From contig NW_024466607.1 of assembly GCF_017591425.1 (NCBI RefSeq), forward strand, positions 11,664,501 to 11,728,500: a stretch of 64,000 bases of DNA, read 5' to 3'. Positions within the stretch are counted from its first letter, which is position 1; each line of letters opens with the position of its first letter. Origin of the DNA: Ochotona curzoniae. Its lineage: Eukaryota > Chordata > Mammalia > Lagomorpha > Ochotonidae. Shown piece by piece: positions 32,647 to 44,796 of the stretch. Both the position numbers and the translations under genes were made by a program. The notes below the pieces were generated by a model that saw only the letters and a list, made by a program, of their open reading frames with translations, had not been told where the DNA came from and did not search any database.

Positions 32647-34477
32647 TAGAAGGAACCTGTGATGCTGGCTTAAAGCTTATTTTATTCGACTAAACTTTTT
32701 CCTATTAAATAATTTTGATTTGCAGAAAAGTTGCAGAGGGAGAGTGCAGAAGAGTTTCCAGATATCCTTGGGCCAGTGATACTAACATCTTACATAAGCA
32801 CTGGCCCCAGTTCTGTAAGAGTGATGTTGTGTGTCACTGTACACACACACAGAGTGACATGCACACGCAGTGTAAGGGAGACAGCTCTGTTATCTGTCAG
32901 CCCCCTGGTAGCTCATCACATTTATACCTCCCGGGTATAAAGAACAGGCTCTGCCCGTGGCCAGAGCAGGCAGGGAACTCCTGAAGCCCTAGTCCCAGAG
33001 CAGGAGGCACCAGGAGAACAGTCAGCTGTCCCGAGAGCTCCGAGTGTCATGTGAACTCACTGCCACTTGAACTTTATTTAGTAGAAGACTGGCCCGACAG
33101 GCTTAATATAGACATCCCAGCTATCATGTGAGAATTCCATTCTGTTCAAGGACAAGAGAACCAGGAATGTTTACTTTTGCTCATGTCGCGCTAAGTCATC
33201 TCACTGCTTTCCCGTCTGATCTGGGAAATCGGGAGGCCCACGAGAGGTATACCAGTTGAGGCACAACTGATCAGGAGCAGTGAGTCAGTCTTTCCATCCA
33301 GCCGTCTGCATGTTGGCTTGCTTTCTTCAGTCTTACTCTGCCTTGGAGATGGTCCAGGTTGCTTTGGAAAGGGATTTCCAACTCGAAGGATGACAGCCAC
33401 TGGCACTGCCTGCAGGGCTTCGGGGAGGACCCACACCCTTCTTGGATGTTGCTGACGCCCCATCCTAAAGAACACAGCTGTCACTGGTGGATGGAAGCTG
33501 TGAGACAGCTGCTGTGCAAGGCAGTCTGGGCCCTCAGATGGCAAGGAGTCACGGTGGAGAGAGCCTGCTTGTGTGCATACTGTGAATCCTGGGACAGGCT
33601 TTCCTGGTCGGCAGTGGGCACCTCACTCAACTTTTCTGTTTCCCTGTGGGTAAACATGGAATTTTCCAAAAGCAGGACTAGAATACTGCCCATTTCTTCT
33701 TGTCTCCTGTTGGACTCTTGGCTTTAAAAAAAGGGCTGCCCCTACTAGGAAATGCAAACAGAATTCTTTAGTGCTTTCGTTGCATTTGGCCAGGGATAGA
33801 TTTTTTTTTTTTAACTTCAAGGCTTTTTTTCCCCCCTACTTGGGCCAATTTCAGAGAATAGGATTTTGTGCCCATATGTTGAAAAAATTCCAGTTGTGCT
33901 CTCAGCAACATTAGAAAAAAAAAAGATGCTGGTCTCAAGGAATGATTTTTTTTTGCTTGTTTATTCTTTCAGAAGCCGCAAAACCAGCTTTCACACACTG
34001 ATTATACTATTGTGCCTCTGAGCCCTCACACTTGAAAGCTTTGTTGATGTAGGTGGCTTCTTTTGCCTTCTCAGTAACCACATATCCCGCTTGTTTGTGA
34101 AATATGGGTTGTGTCCGAGCCACTGGGATGCCTTAAAACAAGGTATTTGTCTGTTGAGAAACGAGCCAGACAGTGCCAGATCTTTAACAAAGAGTGCTCA
34201 GTTTGCCAAGGGAGTTAGAGAAAGAGAGAGGGAGAGAGAGAGAGAGAGAGAGACAGAGAATATGAGAAATCTCATCAGGAAAGTTTTCATTTCATGGGAA
34301 AACAGAATGCAGTAGCTTGGCTGGCCGACCCGGCCCTGCACTTCCCCGAGTGTTTGGATTTTAGGCTTCGCTGCTGGGGTGAGATGTGTTGGTCTCTCAC
34401 CTGCACTGGCTCATTTCCAGTGGCCGCTTGTGGACACGGACTGTGAGATTCCCTGTCTTGCACATTCCAGAAAGTTC
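32647..34477. other. Unique sequence with a GA microsatellite
   Basis: No gene was recognised. A (CA)-rich patch lies around 32841-32852 and a purine-rich (GA)n around 34217-34253. T-rich runs occur near 33810 and 33945. Confidence 0.4.
34217..34253 (+). repeat. (GA)n microsatellite, imperfect
   Basis: A run of GA dinucleotides with a few interruptions. Confidence 0.9.
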
Positions 34478-34560
34478 AAAAGAGATTCAGTGAAGGTCAA
34501 ACAGGGAATGAATCGTGAAGTCCTCATTCCAGGCGTGCTCTTTCCAACCCAAATGCAGCG
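34478..34560 (+). mobile_element. MIR 3' fragment, weak
   Basis: 'agtgaaggtcaaacagggaa' followed by 'gtgaagtcctcattccaggc' and 'tgctctttccaaccc' has the order of a MIR 3' part. It is short and diverged. Confidence 0.3.
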
Positions 34561-35664
34561 CTCATTTTCCCAGAGTGGAGGTCACATCCCACAGCACTTG
34601 TTGGGAATCAAGTTGTGTGGGAACACGGTGGAGCTCAGACACGGACTGTCCGTGACCCTCGGGCCCTAACTGCTGAGTCCACTCTACAAAGGCCAGCTTG
34701 TGCTCAAAGTGGGGAGGGTTTTGAGAAGGTTTGCCAAACGCTGCCCTAGACCACAGCCAATGCTACTACATTCAGGTACGTTGTGTTACCAGAGTTTTCT
34801 CCTGGGAAAGCTTGTGTGACTGCGTTCCCGCTCATTTGAAAGAAGATGGGAGCCACACAGTAGAACAGAGAAAGCAGGCAGGGGCAGTGCAGCTGGTGTC
34901 CCAGTCGAAGGCGAGTAATGCTGTCAGACCCCCGATGGGCCACATGTTCTTGTCACTCTGTTGATCCAGAGGCCATGTCCTGCTCCCTTGAAGCTGGGCT
35001 GACTGCATGACTTATTTCAACCAGTAGATTGTGTCAGGAACGACACCATGTTACTGTCCAGATCAAGTCTAAATGGATCTGTGGGTCTGGTTGGGAGCCC
35101 TGCTTCCTACAAGTCTGAGAAGGCACGTGAGAGGCTCCAGCCTAGGTCCTGGACCCATGACTGTGAATCTAGTTGAGATGCATCAGCCCTTGTGCTCATC
35201 TGACCGCACCTTCACGAGGGCCCCGCAGTGGGCTGGGAGGAAGAACCATCTGGCTGAACCCTTCCCATCAGTAGGATGGTGAGAGAGAATCAGTTATTCT
35301 TCATCAGCCAGCTGTTTTAAAAATTCCTTAAGACCAGGGTGAGCTAAGACTCTCTGGAAACACACAGTCCCATGTTGGAGGTGAGACAAATTCCCTAACT
35401 TGTTGTAAGAGTTACCCAGATGTAGAAACGAAGAGCTCTGTAAAATACAGAGCATTCATAACTGGATTCCAGGAAACTACTGTGTGAGTCTAGACCAACA
35501 AGCCTAGAATGAGCGTTGCTTTATCATGGACTTCATTGCGAGAAAGCAAGGGAACAGTAAGCACACTGAGCAGCTTTTCAAAGGTTTCCTAAAATATCCA
35601 AGTAAGAATGTTTGCGTCATGCTTCCTGGAAATGAAAAGGTTTTCTGAATATGATTTATGAATG
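34561..35664. other. Unique sequence
   Basis: No gene was recognised. The sequence 'attcag|gtacgt' at 34770-34780 is a good-looking donor, but no convincing acceptor or coding frame precedes it. Confidence 0.4.
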
Positions 35665-35956
35665 GGTTTTTGAAGGTTTGTTTATTGATTTGAAAGAGTT
35701 AGAAAGAGAGAGACCTTCTCTCCATGGGTTCACTTCCCAGATGGTGACGACAGTCAGAGACTGGGCCGGATTGCAACCAGGAGCCAGGAGCTTCATCCAG
35801 GTCTCCCCCGTGAATGGCAGAAACTATCTTCCATTTTTTTTTCCTTGCCCTTAGCAATGGAGCTGACCCACGGGTGGAGCTTCCAGGATGCAAAGCAGCA
35901 CCGAATGGGATGCATGTTGGCAGTGACTTTACCTGCTGTGCCACATGCTCTCCCAA
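35665..35956 (-). mobile_element. CSINE, older copy
   Basis: 'gtttgtttattgatttgaaa', 'gagagaccttctctccatgg', 'catccaggtctcccccgtga' and 'actttacctgctgtgccaca' in inverted order. Confidence 0.82.
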
Positions 35957-35970
35957 TGAATGGATTTTTT

Positions 35971-36292
35971 GGAAAGATTTATTTGTTTATATTGGAAAGG
36001 CAGATATAGAGAGAGCAGGAGAAACAGAGAGAAAGCTCTTTTGTCTGCTGATTCACTCCCCAAGTGGCCGCAATGGCCGAAGCTGAACCGATCTGAAGCC
36101 AGGAGGAGCTTCTACTGGGTCTCATGCATGGGTGCAGTGTCCCAAGGCTTTGGGCCATCCTCAGCTGCTTTCCCAGGCCACCAACAGGGAGCTGGATGGG
36201 GAGCAGGATCACCACGACATGAACCAGCGCCCATATGGGATCCTGGTGGTTGTAAGGTGAGGACTTTAGCCACTGGGCTACCACAGTGGGCC
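35971..36292 (-). mobile_element. CSINE, full-length, distal half of a dimer-like unit
   Basis: 'aaagatttatttgtttatat', 'ggaaaggcagatatagagag', 'gattcactccccaagtggcc', 'cgcccatatgggatcctggt' and head 'ctaccacagtgggcc'. It directly abuts the truncated copy at 36293-36365. A 13-bp direct repeat, GAATGGATTTTTT, at 35958-35970 and 36366-36378 brackets both. Confidence 0.88.
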
Positions 36293-36365
36293 TTTTTTTT
36301 TTTCAAGATTGATTTATTTTTATTGCAAAGTCAGATATACATACTGGAGGAGAGACAGGAAGAAC
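36293..36365 (-). mobile_element. CSINE tail fragment fused to a full copy
   Basis: A T12-type run, then 'caagattgatttatttttat', 'tgcaaagtcagatatacat' and 'ggaggagagacagga' are the 3' tail of another inverted copy. It stops before the body. It shares one flanking direct repeat with the full copy at its left. Confidence 0.8.
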
Positions 36366-36458
36366 GAATGGATTTTTTCAGAATGATGTTGGCACATGCT
36401 GTTGAACTTGATATTATATGATTATCATCATCATTGGTCAGTCAGGGAAGTGAGTGTG

Positions 36459-36459
<1 letters not shown>

Positions 36460-36496
<37 letters not shown>
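36460..36496 (+). repeat. (GT)18 microsatellite
   Basis: An uninterrupted GT dinucleotide run of about 37 bp. Confidence 0.95.
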
Positions 36497-36498
<2 letters not shown>

Positions 36499-36775
36499 CA
36501 GACCTAATTGCCTGGCCATGAAACTTTGCAGTGTCAGCTCCTGGCTCCTGTAGCTCACTGCATGGCCCAGGCTGGACCTGGCAGCTGAGACAGTGTTCAC
36601 TACGGTGCATGGTCTGCCCACTGGGAAAGGGCAAGCTCTTTGAAGCCTGGGGTGCCAGGCCAGGGCTACCTTAGCGTCCGATTACATAAATTGCAGCATG
36701 AGTAGTGCCCTTGGCGTTGTGTGGTGCAGAAGCCCAGATCTGCCCAAGCCTAGAGTCCGGCTTTACCCATGAAGG

Positions 36776-37063
36776 CATTGATTCACTTACGTCCGTGCTT
36801 GTTTGAGAGGCAGGGAGAGAGTGAGCAAGGGGGCTTTGACCTACTGGTTCACACTGGAATGCCTGCAACCACAGAACCGGGGGCAAGGCCAGGAGCCAGG
36901 AACTCAATGCGGACCTCCAGTGTGGAAGTTGGACTTGTGTTACTTGAGCCATCAACACTGTTTCCCAGAGTCTGTGTTGACAGGAAGCCAAAACCAGGTG
37001 TTGAACTCAGGTACTTATTAAGGGGACCTGGATGTCTCAGACACTAGGCCACACGCCCACCCC
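36776..37063 (-). mobile_element. CSINE, older copy
   Basis: 'cttgtttgagaggcagggag', 'ctactggttcacactggaat', 'ggagccaggaactcaatgcg' and 'ggtgttgaactcaggtactt' in inverted order. Confidence 0.78.
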
Positions 37064-37610
37064 TGTCGCTTTCGTCTTAAACCCCTCCCATGTTGAATGT
37101 TTTAAGGCTTTTCTTAATGTTTCTGCCAACATTGCCTTCCTTGCCCCTCCAGCTACAAAACAAACCCCACTCTCCCAAAGGAAAAAAAAAAAAGTAAAAC
37201 TTTCTGGGCTATAACTAACACATTATGCCCAGATTAATTTTAGAATTGATTGTACTCTTCACCTCTACCTCAGCAAAGCTTCAAATTCACAGTTTGCTTT
37301 TCAGGTTTTTTTTTTTTTATGTCCTCTGTGAGCGTGTGTTTTTTTACTAATGTGCTTTGTGTTGATGTTCGTTTCCTCCTGTTTTCTATGAAGTGTTAGA
37401 GTTCCTCTCTGTTGATTTAATTTTAGCTTACGTAAAACGTTAACACAGACCTGAGTACAGAACTACGTGTCCCAGAGCTGGTTCATCACCTAGATTTCCT
37501 TCTACCTGTTGCCTGGCACCTTGCAGGGTGATCCAGTGTGTCTTTTGGCAAAAACAAACAAGAAATCCAGATACTTCTATGTGTTTTGTTTATTTGCTTG
37601 GCCAGAAAAG
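37064..37610. other. Unique AT-rich sequence
   Basis: An A12 run lies near 37181 and a T run near 37304-37318. No gene was recognised. Confidence 0.4.
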
Positions 37611-37954
37611 AAAATCTTTTAAACATTTACTTGCAAGGCAGAGAGACACAGAAAGGGGCACGGTTGGGGGGTAGGGAGAGAAGCAGGAATCATCCATTGG
37701 TTCATTCCTAAGATGCCTACACTAGCCAGAGCTGTGTCAGGCTGCGTCAGGGAGCCAGGAACTCAGTCCTGGTTGTGCTTGTGGGTGGCGGAAATCCAGC
37801 CACCTGAGCCACCACCTGCTGCTCCCCAGGGTGCACCTTGCTAAATGCTGTGAACCTGAAGCAGAACCGGGACTTGAACCCAGATGTTCTGATACAGGTC
37901 GGATATGTGTGTTCCAAGCAGTGTTTAATCACCTTGCTAAATGCCAAGCTCCTT
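37611..37954 (-). mobile_element. CSINE, older copy
   Basis: 'ttacttgcaaggcagagaga', 'cattggttcattcctaagat', 'ggagccaggaactcagtcct', 'gggacttgaacccagatgtt', then a head ending near 'gctaaatgccaagctcc'. Confidence 0.8.
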
Positions 37955-38104
37955 TTTTTCTGCCTACTGGTGTGCTTCTAAGACTTTCCCAGAATCAGTT
38001 TAGGAAGATCTTTTCTAACATATTGTTGAATCTATTGCTTGTAAATATTCCATTGTCCGTTGAGCAAGCAACAATGTTTATATACTTATTTACTTCTGGT
38101 ATCT

Positions 38105-39140
38105 TATTCTTTTTTTAATTTTCTGTTTTATTTTTAATTTTATGATCCAATTCCACTGGCTCTGGGATTTTCCTGAGTCTTTCAAAAGTACTCATAATTC
38201 CATCATTCTGCTATTTAAGTGTGTCCTAACACTGCGGGTACAGACAATGGCAGACAGCATCTTATTCTTGCATTTACTTCCATGACGAATTAGTTGCTGA
38301 ATCTGCTTTTGTGTTTGCCGTGGTACATGGGATTTCATGTTGCATTCCAGTCTCTGATCATTGTCCATGTTGGTTTTGTGCTAACGTATCCTGATACTTT
38401 ACAGGGACCCTTTGTCTAAAGTTTTGGATTAGTTGCTACTTCTTTTTGGTTTCCAGATGTATGGTTACATATCCAGATATATTAGTTTTGCTGCTGCCTT
38501 TCTTGAGCTGCTAGTTTTCTTCTTTTGTCCAGCTTGTGTCACCTGACATTCCCATACATTGTTAGGTAGTGGTAAAGCTCTTAACTTTACTGAGATGCTG
38601 CTGGTGTTTCCCCGTGGGGGGAATGTGTTAAGTCTGTGCTGTATTTATCCTCGTGGAGTATCCACTGATTCCTGTTGGATGGCATGTTTTTGTTAGGAAT
38701 ACGTCATTGAATTTCATTGTTTTTTTTTTAAAATATTCTTCTTAGACCTATTAATGTGGTAGATTATGTGAATGGATTGTTAAAGAGCGAGGCAGGGAGA
38801 GAAGAGCTCCCCTTTCTGCCAGTTCCCTCCCCAATTGGCTGTAACACCCAGAGTTGGGCCAGTCCAAAGCAAGGACGTAAGGACTGTCATCCTGATCTCC
38901 CACATGGGTGACAAGGGCCCAGGGACTCAAGCCATTGTTCTCTGCTTTCCCAGGAGCATTAGCAGGAAGCTAGATCAGAAACAGCAGCTGGCACTCAAAC
39001 CAACACTAATAGGAGATGCCAGGATCTCAAGCGGTGGCTTTACCTGCTGTGCCATAGCAGTGCTGCTTACTAGTAGGTTTTAAATATCTGAGTTACCTTT
39101 ACACCCCTAGAATGAACCCTTGATGTGTTTCATTCCCTTT
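38105..39140 (-). mobile_element. Lagomorph L1 3' UTR / ORF2 relic, split by a CSINE
   Basis: The + strand is antisense L1. 'tatgatccaattccactggc', 'tctgggattttcctgagtct' and 'acagcatcttattcttgc' correspond to the lagomorph L1 3' UTR. Then 'agacctattaatgtggtaga' and, beyond the SINE at 38780-39066, 'gttacctttacacccctaga' with 'atgaacccttgatgtgtttc' correspond to antisense ORF2. The order is compressed, so parts are deleted or two relics adjoin. Confidence 0.6.
38780..39066 (-). mobile_element. CSINE inside L1
   Basis: 'gagcgaggcagggagagaag', 'ccagttccctccccaattgg', 'gatctcccacatgggtgaca', 'aggaagctagatcagaaaca' and 'ctttacctgctgtgccatag' in inverted order. Confidence 0.85.
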
Positions 39141-41389
39141 GTTCTGCAGCCGTTTAAATGTACTTGGGACTACCTAGTCTTAGAGTGTCTAAAAGAATTC
39201 AGTGTTGACCAGTGGAATTCTGATGGAGAAAAATCTCATATGAATTTTGAGGGTTTCTTAAAAAATTTCTATGTAAGGCTGCATGTGCATAATTTTAAGT
39301 ATGGATAACCAACTATCAAAGTCATTATTTGAAGCCCATTCCCTCCCCAGGTGTTCTTTTTGACTGGAGTTTTACACCAATGCCACAGATACAAGAAAAG
39401 GCTCCTACCAAGTCAGGAGTGATTCTGTGTGGGTGGGTGGGTTGGGGAAGGCTTTAAGCTTTGTCTTGTTTTCTTTCTGGCATTATACACCGAGGCCAGG
39501 TGAGTAACAGAGGGGATGTGCAGGGGTGGTGGGAACTGTGGCAAGTTGGAGGGCAGTTGCCTGTTCCCACGCAGCTTCTCAGGGATGTGACCCCGCTATT
39601 AACAGCTCCCCCAATTTATCCAGGGCCTAGGGTACCCAGAATTTTCATGTGAAAACTTGTTGAAAGACTTGACAGTTTAAAAATGAAAAAGCATGGTGCA
39701 GGCCAAACATAGCCTGCGGAGCCATGATCCCGTTAGCCAGGCGGGGAGATGGGTGTATGTTCTGCCACAGTGATCGTTGAGAGAAGAAGGGATGGCCAGG
39801 CGTGGGGCTGTTGGTGCTCCTGGCAAGGTCATGAACCTGCTGTGCCCTTGACAAAGAACAGTGAGGAGTGCATGGGTTCTTAGGCTCAGGGGTGTCTTGC
39901 TCCCCGCCCTCCCTCCAGGTCCCGATGGGCGCTTTTCCTCTTGTCATTTCCTTTCCTTTGCCTGTATGCGTGGGCTCCTCGGGTTATGGTTCATTCCACT
40001 GTGTCCTCACCTCCATAATACCCTGCGACTGACTGCCCAGTGGTCTACTATCACTCCCCGTGTATGAGGCTGTTGTGACCGGTAACTGCCCTGATCATTT
40101 CAACCAGAAAGGTTAATTGGGTGCTTTTGTCTGAGAGCAGGAAAAAAAAGCTTCTATCAGATCCTCCTTGGCTCAGGGGCTCTGACCTCACTGTTGGCTG
40201 GAGTGTTTTTAGGGAGGGTGGAGGTTGGGGGTTGTGTGTGTGTGTGTGTGGGGGGGGTGGTTCTTGGCTCCTGCTTTCAATACCACACATTCTTAATTCT
40301 TTGTGCTACTTCTTAAGTAATCCAGAGGCTGCCCTGGATCACTTACCAAAAGTGGCTGATAAGAATTGAGCTGTGATTTCCAGCTTCTCTTTTTGTTCTT
40401 TGCAAATGCTTGAGTTAGTTGGTGCTTTGTAGAGAATTCCTTCTTTGCGGTCGGGCTGCTTTAAGTCCAGGATCGGAGTCGTAAAGTGAGCTGAATGAAG
40501 CCCACTTCCGTCTCCAGGGATTATTAAGAATTGATAAAATCAGGACCAAGATGCTGTTCTGCTTAACATGCCTCAAGTATGAATTGCTAACTGAAGAAAG
40601 TTTTATGCGGTGCAGTTGGTCTGAAACACTAGGAAGTTGAAGGGTTTATTTGTTGATGATGAAGAGCAGTATTTGTAGCTAAGGGGCTGTGTCCGGGGTG
40701 AGCTTGCTTGGTCCTGTGGTGCAGTCAGAATTCAGGGACAGCTTTGTGTTGCCATAGCTGCAGAAATCTGTTTGCAAAAACACCGGGCTATGCTTTCACC
40801 GTCATTCCACAGCTAGGGGAGATGGGAGACTTGGGGAAACTTGTTATGGAAATGGAAAGGAAGGCCTCTTGAAAAACACAAGCTTTAACCCCAAAACATC
40901 CAGCTCCCCCTAAGGCTGCTTTGATAAGATTCTTTTCCTTTTTCGAACTTTCTCAAGTTTCACAGGCTCAGTCCCGAGCTTGACCGCGAAGCTGTCTCGA
41001 GTGTTCTTGACTCTCTCCTGTCACTCAGGAATCTTCTCAAACATTTCCTTGTCGTGTCCTCATGTGGCTGCGTGAACATCCACTGCGCCTCATGGGTTGC
41101 TGCCAACTGTAATTGGTATATCATGGAGCTGTAAAGACAGGTGCTGGCCGGATTGCCTTGAGCAGGTTTAGACGTAAAAAGGCGTGTCCCGCAATTCGTT
41201 CTGCGCACCAAGTTTTACTGTTTGAAGCACTAAGGACAGAACAGTGACCCGAACACACAGAACTCGGTCTTCATTTCCAGCACTTTCTGCCCGTGCACTG
41301 TCAGGCTGGTTTGTAGCTTGTCCATAGCCTGATTGGAGGCAAGGGCACGGTGAGCTGAAGTCTCTGTTTCCCCAGGAGGGACAGTAGTA
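39141..41389. other. Unique sequence
   Basis: No gene was recognised. A GT/G-rich patch lies at 40227-40260. 40960-41240 is relatively CpG-containing unique sequence and could be conserved non-coding DNA, but I see no codon pattern. Confidence 0.4.
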
Positions 41390-41610
41390 TCAGAGCTGTC
41401 GCTGCCTGAGCACTCACCCTGTGCTTCGACAGCTTTGAATGCAGTCTAGTGCACCTTCTCACTTAATCCTTGTAACGACCCCGTGCTGTTAGGTACGGCT
41501 ATCCTTTGCACTTTATGGATGAGGAAGCCCAGGGTCGTAAGGGTTGGCTCACTCATGCTTGCACCTCACACAGTGACTAATGCTGTGTCTCAGCCTCAAG
41601 GGATTGATAG
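41390..41610 (+). mobile_element. MIR element
   Basis: The core is clear: 'ccttctcacttaatccttgt', 'aacgaccccgtgctgttagg', 'gcactttatggatgaggaag', 'cccagggtcgtaagggttgg' and 'cacctcacacagtgactaat'. This matches the MIR order (AATCCTCACAACAACCC ... ATGAGGAAACTGAGG). Confidence 0.8.
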
Positions 41611-42029
41611 TATAAGTGCGTTAGGAAGTGTGTTTGGGCCTGTGTGGCCCCTCTCCAGGCTGTTGCAAAGGTGTGGATGGGCGGGGCTGCGCAGTAACAG
41701 AGAACTTGCTCCGTCATCAAGAAGTGAGAGCTGAGTTGTGTCAGAGGACAGTCACAGACCTAATAAGGAAGGGTCTCAGAAAGCTGTGGGTGCAGATTGA
41801 AGATGATGAACTTCCTACTGTAAACGTATTTGTGTGTCACTGTGATTCAGCTAGACATGCGAGTGGAGTGCCCCCCCCAGCAAAAAAAAAAAAAATTAAA
41901 ATACCGAATACTGCAAGATCCAAAACTGTCTGAACACAACTGATCACATGCCATAAATGGAAAATTGCACATTGGACCTCATGTCACAGTCACAACACAG
42001 TTACATTGAAGTCTAAAGAAATCAAACCT
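41611..42029. other. Unique sequence
   Basis: An A13-type run lies near 41882 and C-rich 'gccccccccag' just before it. Nothing else was recognised. Confidence 0.4.
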
Positions 42030-42321
42030 GGTGCGAGGGCTCAGTGGCTAAGTCCTCGCCTTGAATGCGCCGGGATCCCATATAGGCACTGGTTCTAATC
42101 CCGGTAGTTCCACTTCCCATCCACCTCCCTGTTTGTCCTGGGAAAGCAGTCCAGGATGGCCCAAAGTTTTGGGACCCCACACGCCTTCTCCTGGCTTCAG
42201 ATCAGCTCAGCTCTGGCTGTTGCAGCCGCTTGGGGAGTGAATCATCAGGTGGAAGATCTTCCTCTCTGTCTCTGCTCCTCTCTCCTTTCCATTGGAAAAA
42301 AAAAATGAATCTTTAAAAATA
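42030..42321 (+). mobile_element. CSINE, fairly young, lightly deleted
   Basis: 'ggctaagtcctcgccttgaa', 'cgggatcccatataggcact', box B 'GGTTCTAATCC' intact at about 42090, 'gggagtgaatcatcaggtgg', then an A-rich tail. A short deletion removes part of the 'cctgcacccgcgtgggagac' block. Confidence 0.9.
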
Positions 42322-44721
42322 TCCACATCATTAAATGCTTTCCCCTTCCAGCTTTGAGCTGTTATACAAATGTTTTGAGGAAAGTTAAATTTTTGTTCAT
42401 TTTCTTAGAAAATAACTGGAAAGGTGGAATTGCCTTTGATACCTGTTCCTGCACACGAGCGAGGTCATCGCCTCCACCCGTATGAGCGGCACAGGGAATA
42501 GTCAGGGAAAAGAAATGCCAGTTTGAGGAGGAACATGATGATATTTTGTGTGTGTTTGTATTTCTTTGATTACTAGTGCTTTTTTTTTTCTGAAAACATT
42601 TTTAGTTTGCATTAATACAAAATATCTTCAGTGTGAAAAGATGTGCAAGAATTGTTGCATTTAGTCTGGAAATTGGCATTTTATGGTCATTAGGGAAAGA
42701 TTTTTGCATAGGTTGCTCTTTTTTACGTCTCAGCTTTTTTTTTTTTCCTGAACAATGTCAGATCTCTAGAAATGACAGCAGAAGAAAGCAGGGGCTGCAC
42801 CGACATTCAGCCTTTCTGTCCATCGGTGTGTTCGTCTGCGCTGTGTAGTGAAACAGGCTTGTGTCCAATACCGACCTCGCCTCTTGGTACTTGGGGCTGT
42901 GGAAGGTTAACTCCAGCCTCGGTTTCCCCATTCATGACTTTAGAAGGGTGCCAATGTAGACCCCATAGTAACCGTGATGATTGGGATAAGGCCCCAGGTC
43001 AGGTTGGGCGCTGGGCAGTGGGCAGTGAATACAGCCGGCCATGTCCTAGTCCTGGTTGGATTCCTTGTGCTTGTTTTTAAAAGCCAGATTCCTCCTAGGG
43101 CGTGCAGTCCAAGGAGGGGCCTCAACCAGAGAAATACTCCCTTCCTCTCCCACCCTCCGGCCATGTTCCTGGGCCTCTTTCTCACCGTACTTATTAAATT
43201 CACCTTATTCAAGAACGTGACAGCTCGGCAGTCACTGTTCTTGGCTGGGCGAGGTTTGTTACTAATTCAGGCCTGTCCGTGGGGAGGGCAGGTGAGGCCT
43301 GCCTGGGGTGCTGGCTTTCCCGTGGAGCTTTGCTCTCCCTCAGTGGCCGTTCAGAGCTGCCACACATGCACTGTGGGCAGCAGGGCAAGTTGTCTGCTTG
43401 AAACAATAGCTTTCCAGCCTCCAATCCCAGGGATTTTTCCCGTGAACTACCCACCAGGGATTTGGGATGAGGTTACCACTCCCGCCATCCTCTCGTGCTT
43501 TGGCCTGTCTCCAGCATTCCTCCTCTACTTCCTGGGAATGTAAGAAAGCCCAGCTGCAGTTCCTGGCTCCTGGGGAGCAAGGGCTAGGCCACTGTGACGC
43601 TCCTCCTGTGTCCGGTCTGCTGCCCATCAGGCTGGCCCTGTGCCCCATGGCTCGTAGGACAAAGTGTCCAAAGGCCACTCTTCACCCGGCAGAGCACTCC
43701 ATAAGCCTAGGACTCTGGGGAGGCCCTCTGCAGAGTAGGGCAACTTGGTTCTCATTCTGACACTGCCTGGGTAGGGGGTACTGTCTCTTTAGAGGGTCAT
43801 GACCAAGTTCATGGTGTCCTGCCAGCTGTTGGAGTCTCTCAGGTGGCGTGTGTCCACACTGGGTATACTCCAGCTGGTTTCCACTCACTTACGTGATGCT
43901 GGAAGGCGCACAGAGGTTCCATCACAGACAGAAGAGGAGGGGTGGCCGTCCCCGGGCTCCGTGGCAGCAGACAGAGCTATTTATGGCGTCTGATAAAGCT
44001 GCTGCCACCAGCGAGAGAGGGCTGGGGGGCCAGTTACGTAAGGGCTGTCAGTGTGTATTGCTGGGTTTTCATTCTTTTTCTCTTCCTTGTTCTGGGGCTT
44101 CCAGAAGGCAGCATGGCCCAGTGTGGTTTCCCTTCTTTTGCAGCAGAATTGTTTTGGGAAATATGGGCCAGGTCACGTGGTAGCCGTTGTCATTCGTGAG
44201 GCCTAGATGATGACAAGGGTCCGTCCTGAAGTCACAAGCACGTTCCCTGGGGGGTGGGGGGGACACCCTTGCTGGGGGTTTGCTTCTGCCCTCACAGATT
44301 TAGAAAGCAGAAGGGCCTGGATTCTGGAACTTAGCTGGGTCACTTATTTTTCCCCCTCTACTTTTTTTCGAGTTGGGGATGTTTCCTTGGAGAAGCTGGT
44401 GTTATCTTGATTATTGGGAGCAGGGGGCAGGATCTCCTCGCTCCAGATCCGGAGAACACTGAAGTGGCATGAATTTCATGTGGAGTGTGGGGAAGTGACT
44501 GCCTCAGAGGATGCCCATGCTGGCACTGTGCATTGCTCTCTGGCCCGCGAGTAAGGCTGCTCTGGCAGGTGACTGTGACCTTGGCTGCCTGGGGGTCCCA
44601 GGTGTTCTGACGTCTCCTTTTCCAAAGGGGCCTTTGGGGTGGGGGGGTTCACCCAAGGCCTTAGCCATCATCCTGCAGAGTGGCCCACATTTCCTTGCCT
44701 TCATTATACTGATGTTACTCT
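42322..44721. other. Unique sequence
   Basis: A 189-codon + strand frame (42974-43543) lacks splice support and family resemblance, and I treat it as chance. T runs lie near 42582 and 42737. No gene was recognised. Confidence 0.35.
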
Positions 44722-44796
44722 CCTATTTATTATTAATTATTATTATCATTAGAGAGGCAGAGACGCAGCAGGAGAGCTGTCCCTCTCCTTTGTAGT
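44722..44796 (-). mobile_element. CSINE tail fragment
   Basis: 'ctatttattattaattatta' and 'attagagaggcagagacgca' resemble the A-rich end of an inverted copy. The body is missing. Confidence 0.45.

Noticed and set aside
42974..43543. 189-codon open frame on the + strand
   Set aside because: No splice sites, no family resemblance and no codon bias. It is treated as chance.
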